Assembly (NCBI GenBank): GCA_003445795.1
Contig: DMCN01000103.1
Coordinates: 1-22,356, forward strand
DNA length: 22,356 nt
Direction of reading: 5' to 3'
Source of the DNA: Gallionellaceae bacterium
GTDB taxonomy: Bacteria; Pseudomonadota; Gammaproteobacteria; Burkholderiales; Gallionellaceae
Part shown: one piece after another, positions 15,415-22,356 of the stretch
Numbering within the stretch: position 1 is the first letter of the stretch
Layout of the letters: the number at the start of each line of letters is the position of its first letter
Notes under the pieces: generated by a model
What the model saw: the letters and a program-made list of their open reading frames with translations, nothing else
What the model was told of the DNA's origin: nothing
Databases searched by the model: none
Translations under genes and position numbers: made by a program

Positions 15415-15630
15415 TCATGCGCGCTTTCTGAGCGGGTCTAGTAATGAGGAAAGCCCGTTATGGTCCATCTCCTGCATCAACGCCAGCAGCATACCGATCT
15501 CGCCGGGCGGGAAGCCTTTGCGGGCGAACCAGTTGAGGTAGTTGCCGGGTAGGTCGGCGATGAGGCGTCCCTTGTATTTGCCATAGGGCATTTCAATCGT
15601 GACGAGCTTTTGCAGGAGTTCGGGATTCAT
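15415..15630 (-). CDS. DUF3820 family small protein
   Basis: A 71-residue protein with MPYGKYKGRLIADLPGNYLNWFARKGFP and LLALMQEMDHNGLSSLLDPLRK, the signature of DUF3820. It is a short family related to the winged or RNase-T-adjacent YqgQ-like proteins sometimes labelled quorum-sensing-regulated virulence factor. No function is firmly established. It is cytosolic. Its ATG follows the cysB TAA with no gap (stop 15631-15633, start 15630-15628), so translation is almost certainly coupled to cysB. Confidence 0.8.
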   Translation of the reverse strand: MNPELLQKLVTIEMPYGKYKGRLIADLPGNYLNWFARKGFPPGEIGMLLALMQEMDHNGLSSLLDPLRKRA

Positions 15631-16557
15631 TTATGCGGTCAGGTGCAATGCTTTGGCTACCACGTCGCGCGTCAGATGCGGCGCGAACAGTTCGATGAAA
15701 TGATAGCCGAAACCGCGCAGGTACTGGTTCTTGCGGATGGCGATACGGGTGGTGCTGGGCTGGATGAGGTGTCCGGCATCGATCATGCGCAGGTGGCGGT
15801 CACGGTCGGGGATGAAGGCCATCTGCGCCACGATGCCGACGCCCAGTCCCAGTTCTACATAAGTCTTGATGACATCCGCGTCGATGGCGGTGAGTGCGAT
15901 ATTGGGTTCGATACCCGCCTCGTGGAACGCCTGATTGATCTTGTTGCGGCCGGTGAAGGCGAAGTCGTAGGTGATGATGGGGTACTGCGCCAGTTTTTTC
16001 AGTGTCAGCTTCTTTTCCAGCAGCAGCGGATGTTTGGGCGGCACGACCACGCAGTGGTGCCACTCGTAGCAGGGCAGGGTGACCAGTTCGTCATACAAGG
16101 CCAGACTTTCGGTGGCGATGCCGATGTCCACTTCTCCGCTCAACACCATCTCGGCGATCTGGGTCGGACTGCCCTGGTGCAGACCGAGCTTTACGCCGGG
16201 ATAAGCCTTGGTGAATTCCTTGACTACCTGCGGCAGGGCGTAGCGCGCCTGGGTGTGGGTGGTGGCGATAGTCCTGTGGCCGCTGTCCTGCGAGTGAAAC
16301 TCCTGCCCGACCTGCTTGAGATTGCCCGCATCTTGCAGGATGCGCTGGACGATGGCCAGCACGGCCTTGCCCGGTTCGGTGATGGCAACGATGCGCTTGC
16401 CGTTGCGCACGAAAATCTCGATGCCCAACTCCTCCTCCAGCAGCCTGATCTGCTTGCTGACGCCGGGCTGCGACGTATACAGCGCAGCGGCGGCGCCGGA
16501 GATATTCAACCCCTGGCGCACGATCTCGTTCAGGTAACGCAATTGCTGCAGATCCAT
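15631..16557 (-). CDS. cysB: LysR-type regulator CysB
   Basis: A 308-residue LysR-family regulator. The helix-turn-helix occupies roughly residues 1-60 (MDLQQLRYLNEIVRQGLNIS, then TSQPGVSKQIRLLEEELGIEIF with the CysB-like GKRIVAITEPG). The effector domain follows, with TTHTQARYALPQVVKEFTKAYPGVKL, a CysB/Cbl signature around the sulfate or acetylserine-binding pocket. CysB activates sulfur assimilation genes in response to O- or N-acetylserine. It is divergent from the permease-cysI-cysH-cysD-cysN run, which supports that role. It is slightly shorter than the 324-residue E. coli protein. SD AGAGGG precedes the ATG. Confidence 0.92.
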   Translation of the reverse strand: MDLQQLRYLNEIVRQGLNISGAAAALYTSQPGVSKQIRLLEEELGIEIFVRNGKRIVAITEPGKAVLAIVQRILQDAGNLKQVGQEFHSQDSGHRTIATTHTQARYALPQVVKEFTKAYPGVKLGLHQGSPTQIAEMVLSGEVDIGIATESLALYDELVTLPCYEWHHCVVVPPKHPLLLEKKLTLKKLAQYPIITYDFAFTGRNKINQAFHEAGIEPNIALTAIDADVIKTYVELGLGVGIVAQMAFIPDRDRHLRMIDAGHLIQPSTTRIAIRKNQYLRGFGYHFIELFAPHLTRDVVAKALHLTA

Positions 16558-16568
16558 GCCGCCCTCTT

Positions 16569-16634
16569 AATATCTATAGGTTATATGATATTAACATAAA
16601 AGTATTTAGGGATATAAGACTCGCGAACTAGAAT
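16569..16634 (+). promoter_or_regulatory. Divergent cysB / sulfur-operon control region
   Basis: The 105-bp gap is much more AT-rich than its surroundings. It contains the inverted repeat AATATC-N12-GATATT (16569-16574, 16587-16592) and an overlapping TTAT-N11-ATAA (16581-16599), the size and form of a LysR-type site. A -10-like TAGAAT lies at 16629-16634 for the plus-strand genes with no good -35, as expected for an activator-dependent promoter. The first repeat begins 11 bp before the cysB ATG, suiting autorepression. CysB binding is inferred. Confidence 0.45.
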
Positions 16635-16662
16635 GCGCACCTGAATTTTAGGGATGGTTCGC

Positions 16663-17445
16663 ATGGACTGGATGTACACATTATCCGGCTTTCTGGTCGG
16701 GCTGATTGTCGGCATCACCGGGGTCGGCGGTGGTTCGCTGATGACGCCGTTGCTGGTGCTGTTCTTCGGCGTCTCGCCCGCGACCGCAGTCGGCACCGAC
16801 CTGCTGTATGCCTCCATCACCAAGTCGCTGGGCGGCTGGGTGCACAGCCGCAACGGCAGCGTGGAGTGGAAGATCGTCGGTCTGCTGAGTCTGGGCAGTC
16901 TTCCCGCCGCGCTGCTGACCATCGCACTGTTCAAGTTCCTGGCGCTGGACGAGAAGACCCTGAAGGGGTTGGTGACCGGCGTGCTGAGCGTCGCCCTGCT
17001 GCTGACCGCGACCGCACTGTTGCTGAAAGACTGGATCAAGAAGATCGCGCAGCGCGAGGACGGCACGGTGTACGAGCTGCATCACCGCCATCTGGCTCCC
17101 GCCACCATCGTCACCGGCGCCATCGTCGGTGTGCTGGTGACCATCTCTTCCATCGGCGCCGGGGTGCTGGGCACGGTGGCGCTGTTGTTCCTCTATCCGC
17201 GTCTGACGGCGGTCAAGGTGGTGGGCACCGATATCGCCCACGCCGTGCCGCTCACCGCCATCGCCGGTCTCGGGCATCTGGCACTGGGTACGGTCGATCT
17301 GTTGCTGCTGGGCAGCCTGTTGCTGGGTTCCCTGCCGGGCATCTATATCGGCAGCCACTTGAGCGCAAAAGTCCCGGAAAAAGTATTGCGTCCGATCCTC
17401 GCAGTGATGCTGCTGATCATCGGCACACGACTGGTTTTGCATTGA
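16663..17445 (+). CDS. TauE/SafE (TSUP) family sulfur-anion permease
   Basis: About 260 residues with roughly eight hydrophobic segments. The N-terminal GFLVGLIVGITGVGGGSLMTPLL is the typical TSUP signature, repeated in weaker form after residue 150 (GVLVTISSIGAGVLGTVALLFLYP), reflecting the internal duplication of the family. TSUP proteins move sulfite, sulfate, sulfoacetate or other organic acids across the inner membrane. Placement between cysB and the sulfite reductase points to sulfate uptake or sulfite efflux. The start at 16663 is preferred over 16654 because AGGG at 16650 stands 9 nt before it, whereas the earlier ATG has no room for a ribosome-binding site. Confidence 0.82.
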   Translation: MDWMYTLSGFLVGLIVGITGVGGGSLMTPLLVLFFGVSPATAVGTDLLYASITKSLGGWVHSRNGSVEWKIVGLLSLGSLPAALLTIALFKFLALDEKTLKGLVTGVLSVALLLTATALLLKDWIKKIAQREDGTVYELHHRHLAPATIVTGAIVGVLVTISSIGAGVLGTVALLFLYPRLTAVKVVGTDIAHAVPLTAIAGLGHLALGTVDLLLLGSLLLGSLPGIYIGSHLSAKVPEKVLRPILAVMLLIIGTRLVLH

Positions 17446-17472
17446 TCCTGATCTGAAACGAAGGAAACTGAA

Positions 17473-19503
17473 ATGAGCCTGAACACCCGCAACCTGTCCG
17501 ACCTGGAAGAGATAGACCGCTTCGAGCAGGCGATCGCCAGCTTCAACGCGGGCGAGATCGACCCGGACCGCTTTACCGCGATCCGCCTTCAACAGGGCGC
17601 ATACGGACAGCGCCAGCCGGGCGTGAACATGCTGCGCATCAAAGTGCCCGGCGGCCGTTTGACCGCGGTGCAACTGGAGGTGATCGCCGATCTGGTCGAG
17701 GACTACTCGCAGCGCAAGACCGCGCACCTGACCACGCGCCAGGACGTGCAGGTGCACTACATCCCCCTAGAGCACATGCCGGCCGCGATGCGCCGTCTGG
17801 CCAAGGTTGGTCTGACCTCGCGCGAAGCCTGCGGCAACGCCGTGCGCAACATGACCGCGTGCCCGCTGGCGGGCGTGTGCCCGAAAGAACATGTGGATGT
17901 GGGCAGGCATGTGGACGGTGCCACCGCGCACTTCCTGCGCAACCCGCTCAACCAGCAGTTGCCGCGCAAATTCAAGATCTCGTTCTCCGGTTGCGAGGCG
18001 GATTGCGCGCAGTCGCTGCTGCACGATCTTGGTGTGATCGCGACGGTCAGAGACGGCCAGTCGGGCTTCAAGATCAGGGCGGGCGGCGGTCTGGGGCACA
18101 AGCCGCGCGAAGCCATCGTGGTGGAGGAGTGGATCGCCGAAAGCGAGTTGCTGTTTGCGATGGAGGCGCTGGTGACGTTGCATAACAAGTACTCGGACCG
18201 TACCAAACGGGCCAAGTCGCGCATCAAGTTCCTGGTCGAGCGTTTCGGTGCGGAAGGATTTGTGGAGAAGTACCGCGAGGAATTCGGGCGCACCAAACAG
18301 GCGCTGGCGAACAAGCCTTACCCGCAGGGCGAGTGGCGTACACCGACCGGCAACGAATCACCCGGTCAAGGCGCGCCGCGCAAAATGTTCGCACAGAAGC
18401 AGGCAGGCTTGTTCGTGTTCCCCATCGCGCTGTCCATCGGCGATGTGAAAGCAGTGCAATTGCGCGGGCTGGCGAACGTGTTGCAGGAATTGGGGCTGGA
18501 CGAGGTGCATACCACGCAGGACCAGAATCTTGCGGTGCTCAATGTGCCGCAGGCGAAGGTGGCGGCATTGCGCAGCGGTATCGCGGCATTCGGTTTGCAT
18601 GAGCCGGTGTCGGGCGACAGCGTGGTGGCCTGCCCCGGCTCTTCCACCTGCCGCCTCGGGTTGACCTCCAGCACGGTGCTGGGGCCGCTGTTGTCGGGCG
18701 GCGCGGCCGACCTGAACATCCGCGTGTCGGGCTGCCACAACGGTTGTGCGCAACCGGAGACTGGCGACATCGGCATCTATGGTGAAGCCAAGCGTCTGCA
18801 CGGCAAGCTGGTGCCGCATTACCAGATGTATTTCGCCGGCAAGGGCACCGCGGGCGGCGCACTGGCACTGAAGGGGCCGACGTTGCCCGCGGCGCGCATC
18901 AGGGAGGCCATTGCCCGCGTGCAACAAGCGCATCTGGCGAGTGGTGATGAGAGCTTCTTTGTCTGGGCGCGCAAGCAGGAGCCGGATTTCTTCAAAGCGT
19001 TGCTGGCCGATCTGGCGGAAGTGTCGTCAAACGAGTTGCAGTCGGTGATGCTCGACTTCGGCGACAAGACCGACTTCCGCGTGGTGAACCTGGGCGGCGG
19101 CGAGTGCGCAGGCGCATCGCAGGTGCTGATCGGCGCGAACTTCTTCGAGGCGGCGCACGAGCGCGAGTACCGCAACGCACTGGTGTTCCAGCGCAAGTAT
19201 GTGGAGGCGGCGCAGTGTAACGAGTCGATCTTGCGTCTGCTCGGTTCCGGCGTGGCGCAGTTGCTGGGCGGTGCGCGGCAGGACGAGTTGGGCAAGCTGG
19301 CTCAGCAGCTCAACCTGCTGGCGCCTGAAGAGATTGCAGCCGAGTTCGCACTGGCGGCACTTGAAGCGGCGGCAGCAGAAGAAGTGGATGTGGATGTGAT
19401 CGCAGCGGCCAGCAAGAAGGTCGATGCATGGACTGTGAAGGTGGCGGAGTTCGCCACCGCAAAAGACGGACAACTTGACCTGAAGGAGGCTTTGCCAAAA
19501 TGA
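17473..19503 (+). CDS. cysI: Siroheme [4Fe-4S] nitrite/sulfite reductase, likely assimilatory sulfite reductase
   Basis: A 676-residue enzyme expected to reduce sulfite to sulfide with six electrons. It has the duplicated ferredoxin-like plus siroheme-domain plan: NIR_SIR-type halves at about 30-260 and 310-530. The C-half has C387-x5-C393 and C421-x3-C425 for the cluster and siroheme. The N-half has PRKFK at 164-168, with K166 and K168 matching the E. coli CysI sulfite-binding lysines, and also C130-x5-C136 and C174-x3-C178. Residues 540-676 form an extra helical tail, including GANFFEAAHEREYRNALVFQ, of unclear role, perhaps HEPN-like. No CysJ flavoprotein is adjacent. AAGGAA precedes the ATG. 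The stop overlaps the cysH start. Confidence 0.88.
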   Translation: MSLNTRNLSDLEEIDRFEQAIASFNAGEIDPDRFTAIRLQQGAYGQRQPGVNMLRIKVPGGRLTAVQLEVIADLVEDYSQRKTAHLTTRQDVQVHYIPLEHMPAAMRRLAKVGLTSREACGNAVRNMTACPLAGVCPKEHVDVGRHVDGATAHFLRNPLNQQLPRKFKISFSGCEADCAQSLLHDLGVIATVRDGQSGFKIRAGGGLGHKPREAIVVEEWIAESELLFAMEALVTLHNKYSDRTKRAKSRIKFLVERFGAEGFVEKYREEFGRTKQALANKPYPQGEWRTPTGNESPGQGAPRKMFAQKQAGLFVFPIALSIGDVKAVQLRGLANVLQELGLDEVHTTQDQNLAVLNVPQAKVAALRSGIAAFGLHEPVSGDSVVACPGSSTCRLGLTSSTVLGPLLSGGAADLNIRVSGCHNGCAQPETGDIGIYGEAKRLHGKLVPHYQMYFAGKGTAGGALALKGPTLPAARIREAIARVQQAHLASGDESFFVWARKQEPDFFKALLADLAEVSSNELQSVMLDFGDKTDFRVVNLGGGECAGASQVLIGANFFEAAHEREYRNALVFQRKYVEAAQCNESILRLLGSGVAQLLGGARQDELGKLAQQLNLLAPEEIAAEFALAALEAAAAEEVDVDVIAAASKKVDAWTVKVAEFATAKDGQLDLKEALPK

Positions 19504-20261
19504 GTACAGAACTGAACCAAAAGATCGCCGCCACCATCGCGGTATTGGAAAAAGCATCACGCGAATATTCCCCCGTGGCATTTGCCAACAGCCTGGGCGC
19601 GGAAGACATGGTGCTGACCGACCTGATCGCCAAACACCAACCGGACATCCAGATGTTCAGTCTGGATACCGGCCGCCTGCCGAAAGAGACCTACGACCTG
19701 ATTCAGGAAGTGAGCCAGCAATACACGCTGCCGCTGCATGTGTACTTCCCCGACAGCAAGCTGACCGAGGAGTACGTCACCAGGAACGGCATCAACGGTT
19801 TCTACGATAGCGTGGAGAGCCGCAAGGCCTGCTGCTTCGTGCGCAAGGTGGAGCCGCTGCGCCGCGCGCTGAAGGGTAAGGGTGCCTGGATCACCGGCAT
19901 GAGGCGCGACCAGGCGGTCACGCGCGGTACGCTGGAAGTGTCGGCCTTCGATAACGACAACGGCTTGCAGAAGTTCAACCCGCTGCTGGACTGGTCCAAC
20001 AACGACGTGTGGGCGTACATCCGCAAGTACGACGTGCCCTACAACAAGCTGCACGACCAGTTCTACCCCAGCCTGGGTTGCGCGCCTTGCACCCGTTCCA
20101 TCTCGCCGGGCGAAGACATCCGCGCCGGACGCTGGTGGTGGGAATCGCCCGAGAGCAAGGAGTGCGGATTGCACGCGAGCAACACCTCGCTCAAGGCGAG
20201 CCGAGAACGCATCATCGAGATCGCGTCGCGGGCAAGTGAGACACAGAAAGAAACGGCATAA
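19500..20261 (+). CDS. cysH: Assimilatory APS reductase (CysH, iron-sulfur type)
   Basis: A 253-residue member of the PAPS/APS reductase family. It carries the two cysteine pairs that bind a [4Fe-4S] cluster in APS reductases: C111-C112 in KACCFVRKVEPLRRAL and C194-x2-C197 in GCAPCTRS. The catalytic cysteine C222 is in the C-terminal ECGLH. SLGAEDMVLTDLI and SLDTGRLP form the nucleotide-binding part. Enzymes lacking the paired cysteines use PAPS, so this one should use APS directly and need no APS kinase. Thioredoxin or glutaredoxin is the usual reductant. ATGA overlap with the sulfite reductase gene and an 11-bp gap to cysD place it mid-operon. Confidence 0.93.
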   Translation: MSTELNQKIAATIAVLEKASREYSPVAFANSLGAEDMVLTDLIAKHQPDIQMFSLDTGRLPKETYDLIQEVSQQYTLPLHVYFPDSKLTEEYVTRNGINGFYDSVESRKACCFVRKVEPLRRALKGKGAWITGMRRDQAVTRGTLEVSAFDNDNGLQKFNPLLDWSNNDVWAYIRKYDVPYNKLHDQFYPSLGCAPCTRSISPGEDIRAGRWWWESPESKECGLHASNTSLKASRERIIEIASRASETQKETA

Positions 20262-20272
20262 GAATCGGAGCG

Positions 20273-21208
20273 ATGAATATCATGAAACTGGTCGAGGACA
20301 ATTTGCGCAAACACACTTTCACCCACCTGGACGCACTGGAGAGCGAATCCATCCACATCATGCGCGAGGTGGCTGCGGAGTGTAAGAATCCGGCGCTGTT
20401 GTTCTCGGGCGGCAAGGATTCCATCGTCATGCTGCGTCTGGCCGAAAAGGCCTTTCGCCCGGCGAAGTTTCCTTTCCCGCTGGTGCACATCGACACCGAG
20501 CACAACTTTCCCGAAGTGATCGAATGCCGCGACAAACTCGCTGCCGATCTGGGTGAGCGGCTCATCGTGCGTTCGCTGGAAGATTCGATTGCGCGCGGCA
20601 GCATCGTCATCAAGGATGAGAGCAAGCCGCGCAACCCGTTCCAGTCGGTGACGCTGCTGGAGACCATCGCCGAGTTCGGCTTCGATGCCTGCCTGGGCGG
20701 AGCCCGTCGCGACGAAGAGAAGGCGCGTGCCAAGGAACGCATCTTTTCTTTCCGCGACGAGTTCGGCCAATGGGACCCGAAGAACCAGCGCCCCGAGTTG
20801 TGGGACACCTACAACACCCGCGTGCATGCGGGCGAGAACATCCGCGTGTTCCCGATCAGCAACTGGACCGAGATGGATATCTGGGAATACATCGGGCGCG
20901 AGAAGCTGCATATCCCCAACATCTACTTCGCGCATGAGCGCGAAGTGATACGCCGTGGTGGCAACGTGATCCCGGTGTCGCATCTGGTGCAGCCCAAATC
21001 GGGCGAAAAAGTGGAGATCGCCACCGTGCGCTTCCGTACCGTGGGCGACATGACTTGTACCGCGCCGGTGGAATCCACCGCGCGCACGGTGGACGAGATC
21101 ATCGCGGAGACCGCGACTACGCGCATCACCGAACGCGGCGCGACACGCATGGACGACCAGACTTCGGATGCGTCGATGGAGTTGAGAAAGAAGGAAGGGT
21201 ACTTCTAG
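20273..21208 (+). CDS. cysD: Sulfate adenylyltransferase subunit 2
   Basis: A 311-residue PP-loop ATP-pyrophosphatase-type subunit that makes APS from sulfate and ATP together with the GTPase subunit CysN. The PP-loop SGGKDS is at 45-50, followed by HIDTEHNFPEVIE, CLGGARRDEEKARAKERIFS and the C-terminal SDASMELRKKEGYF, all canonical CysD. The start at 20273 is very close to its GGAG. The ATG at 20282 is an alternative with an SD about 11 nt away. It is separated from cysN by 140 bp containing an inverted-repeat element, unlike the usual tight cysDN spacing. Confidence 0.96.
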   Translation: MNIMKLVEDNLRKHTFTHLDALESESIHIMREVAAECKNPALLFSGGKDSIVMLRLAEKAFRPAKFPFPLVHIDTEHNFPEVIECRDKLAADLGERLIVRSLEDSIARGSIVIKDESKPRNPFQSVTLLETIAEFGFDACLGGARRDEEKARAKERIFSFRDEFGQWDPKNQRPELWDTYNTRVHAGENIRVFPISNWTEMDIWEYIGREKLHIPNIYFAHEREVIRRGGNVIPVSHLVQPKSGEKVEIATVRFRTVGDMTCTAPVESTARTVDEIIAETATTRITERGATRMDDQTSDASMELRKKEGYF

Positions 21209-21210
21209 GC

Positions 21211-21322
21211 CGTCATCCCGGCGAAGGCCGGGATCCAGTTGAAAAATATACTCCCGCAACGCGGGACAAAACCAAAGGCATGTTGTTAGAACCGCTGGAT
21301 TCCGGCCTTCGCCGGAATGACG
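21211..21322. repeat. Inverted-repeat element between cysD and cysN
   Basis: Two 28-bp arms, at 21211-21238 and 21295-21322, pair at 26 of 28 positions (each holds GGCGAAGGCCGG or its complement and ends in GATCCAG or GATTCCAG-type sequence). Each arm is also internally palindromic. The 56-bp interior holds a perfect small hairpin TCCCGC-AAC-GCGGGA (21252-21266). It begins 2 bp after the cysD stop and ends 26 bp before the cysN ATG. Repeats of this sequence type are, from memory, scattered widely in proteobacterial genomes as small palindromic or MITE-like units. Confidence 0.8.
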
Positions 21323-21348
21323 AGGCGGGAAAAATTGAGGGTTTAAAA

Positions 21349-22356
21349 ATGAGCAACACAACACAGTTACTGAGATTCATCACCGCCGGTTCCGTAGACG
21401 ACGGCAAGAGCACCCTCATCGGTCGCCTGCTGCACGACTCGAAATCCATCTTCGAGGACCAGTTCTCCGCCATCTCCAGGACCAGCGAGAAGCGCGGCAT
21501 GGCGGCGGTTGATCTGTCGCTGCTCACCGACGGTCTGCAAGCGGAGCGCGAGCAGGGCATCACCATCGACGTGGCCTACCGCTACTTCGCCACGCCGAAA
21601 CGCAAGTTCATCATCGGCGACACGCCGGGGCATGAGCAGTACACGCGCAACATGGTGACGGCGGCTTCCACCGCCAATCTGGTCGTCATCCTGATCGACG
21701 CGCGCAAAGGCGTGCTGACGCAGACGCGTCGCCACAGTTTCCTCGCCAGCCTGGTCGGGGTTCCGCATGTGGTGCTGGCGGTGAACAAGATGGACATGGT
21801 GGATTACTCGCAGGAACGCTTCGACGCGATCTGTGCCGAGTATCGCCAGTTCGCCGCGCAACTGGGGCTGCACGACATTCACTGCATCCCGCTGTCCGCG
21901 CTGAACGGCGACATGGTGGTGGAGCGCGGCGGTAGCCTCGACTGGTACCAGGGCTCGGCCCTGCTGGAGTTGCTGGAAACCATCGAGATCGACCATGACG
22001 TGAACACCACCGATTTCCGCTATCCGGTGCAATGGGTGTGCCGCCCGCAGACCGAGGAATATCACGACTTCCGCGGCTACATGGGGCGCATCGAGTCGGG
22101 CGAAATTTCGGTCGGCGACGAGGTCACCGTGCTGCCCTCGGGCCGCACCAGCAAGGTGAAGGAGATCGTCACCTACGACGGCAAGCTGCAAACCGCTTAC
22201 GCGCCGCAATCCATCACCGTCACGCTGACCGATGAAATCGACATCTCGCGCGGCGACATGTTCGTCAAAGCCGGTGCGCATCCGCCCAGGGTGGCAAAGG
22301 AATTCGGGGCGATGCTGTGCTGGCTGTCCGAAGCGCCGCTCGACAAGAACCGCAAA
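21349..22356 (+). CDS. cysN: Sulfate adenylyltransferase subunit 1 (GTPase), N-terminal part
   Basis: 336 codons are open from ATG 21349 to the window end. The product begins MSNTTQLLRFITAGSVDDGK and is a translation-factor-like GTPase: P-loop GSVDDGKS at 14-21, switch region QGITIDVAYRYF, DTPGHEQYTRN from 91, and NKMD at 146-149. The beta-barrel domain follows (PVQWVCRPQTEEYHDFRGYMG). It drives CysD-catalysed APS formation by GTP hydrolysis. Whether it ends as CysN or continues into a fused APS kinase (CysNC) cannot be seen; the APS-type CysH argues that a kinase is not required. The upstream ribosome-binding site is weak (TTGAGGGT about 10 nt before the ATG). Confidence 0.95.
   Translation, partial: MSNTTQLLRFITAGSVDDGKSTLIGRLLHDSKSIFEDQFSAISRTSEKRGMAAVDLSLLTDGLQAEREQGITIDVAYRYFATPKRKFIIGDTPGHEQYTRNMVTAASTANLVVILIDARKGVLTQTRRHSFLASLVGVPHVVLAVNKMDMVDYSQERFDAICAEYRQFAAQLGLHDIHCIPLSALNGDMVVERGGSLDWYQGSALLELLETIEIDHDVNTTDFRYPVQWVCRPQTEEYHDFRGYMGRIESGEISVGDEVTVLPSGRTSKVKEIVTYDGKLQTAYAPQSITVTLTDEIDISRGDMFVKAGAHPPRVAKEFGAMLCWLSEAPLDKNRK

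Noticed and set aside
16681..17757. A 358-codon minus-strand frame opposite the permease and start of cysI
   Set aside because: It is dominated by Q, H, R and G runs, and the opposite strand encodes well-supported proteins with family motifs.

Overview
This window looks like chromosomal backbone from a Gram-negative betaproteobacterium. The order Nitrosomonadales, and within it something like Gallionellaceae, is my best guess from gene content and order: rplU-rpmA-obgE-proB, a DUF3579 gene beside murJ, an ArgD-ArgF-ArgG run, and an APS-reductase type assimilatory sulfur cluster next to cysB. This is inferred from memory of gene families, not from a search. No tRNA, rRNA, CRISPR array, transposase, phage gene or integrase was seen. 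No gene-free stretch exceeds 300 bases. The longest are about 11.18-11.41 kb (divergent promoters) and 14.21-14.41 kb (one doubtful tiny ORF).

Layout. Positions 1-3330 (minus strand): rho, then a strong promoter driving rplU and rpmA, an intrinsic terminator, then obgE overlapping a truncated proB. Positions 3504-3830: trxA. Positions 3993-10807 (minus strand) hold nine closely packed co-directional genes, read as argD, argF, argG, a macro-domain gene, ppnP, yajQ, a PAP2 phosphatase, yajL and a membrane-anchored methyltransferase. Gaps are 28 bp or less and several stop/start codons overlap. Positions 10861-11243: rpsT with its own promoter and terminator. Positions 11415-13352 (plus strand): a DUF3579 gene and murJ. 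Positions 13353-15278 (minus strand): a small cysteine-rich protein with a Fur-like operator, a YgjP-type metallohydrolase, and a RIO-family kinase. Positions 15415-16557 (minus strand): a DUF3820 protein and cysB. Positions 16663-22356 (plus strand): a TauE/SafE-type permease, a siroheme sulfite reductase, cysH, cysD and the first 336 codons of cysN.

The right-hand block forms a working pathway. CysDN activates sulfate to APS, CysH reduces APS directly to sulfite, and the siroheme reductase makes sulfide. CysB is divergently placed as the likely regulator, and the permease probably moves sulfate, sulfite or another sulfur anion. The central block combines the last steps of arginine synthesis with nucleotide or ADP-ribose related functions.

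I did not find a clearly new system. The items most worth a second look are: the sulfite reductase, which carries a full set of cluster-type cysteines in both halves plus a helical C-terminal extension; the macro-domain gene inside the arginine operon next to a nucleoside phosphorylase; a Fur-like box over the promoter of a 63-residue cysteine-rich protein; a rut-like C-rich leader ahead of rho; and an inverted-repeat element inserted between cysD and cysN.
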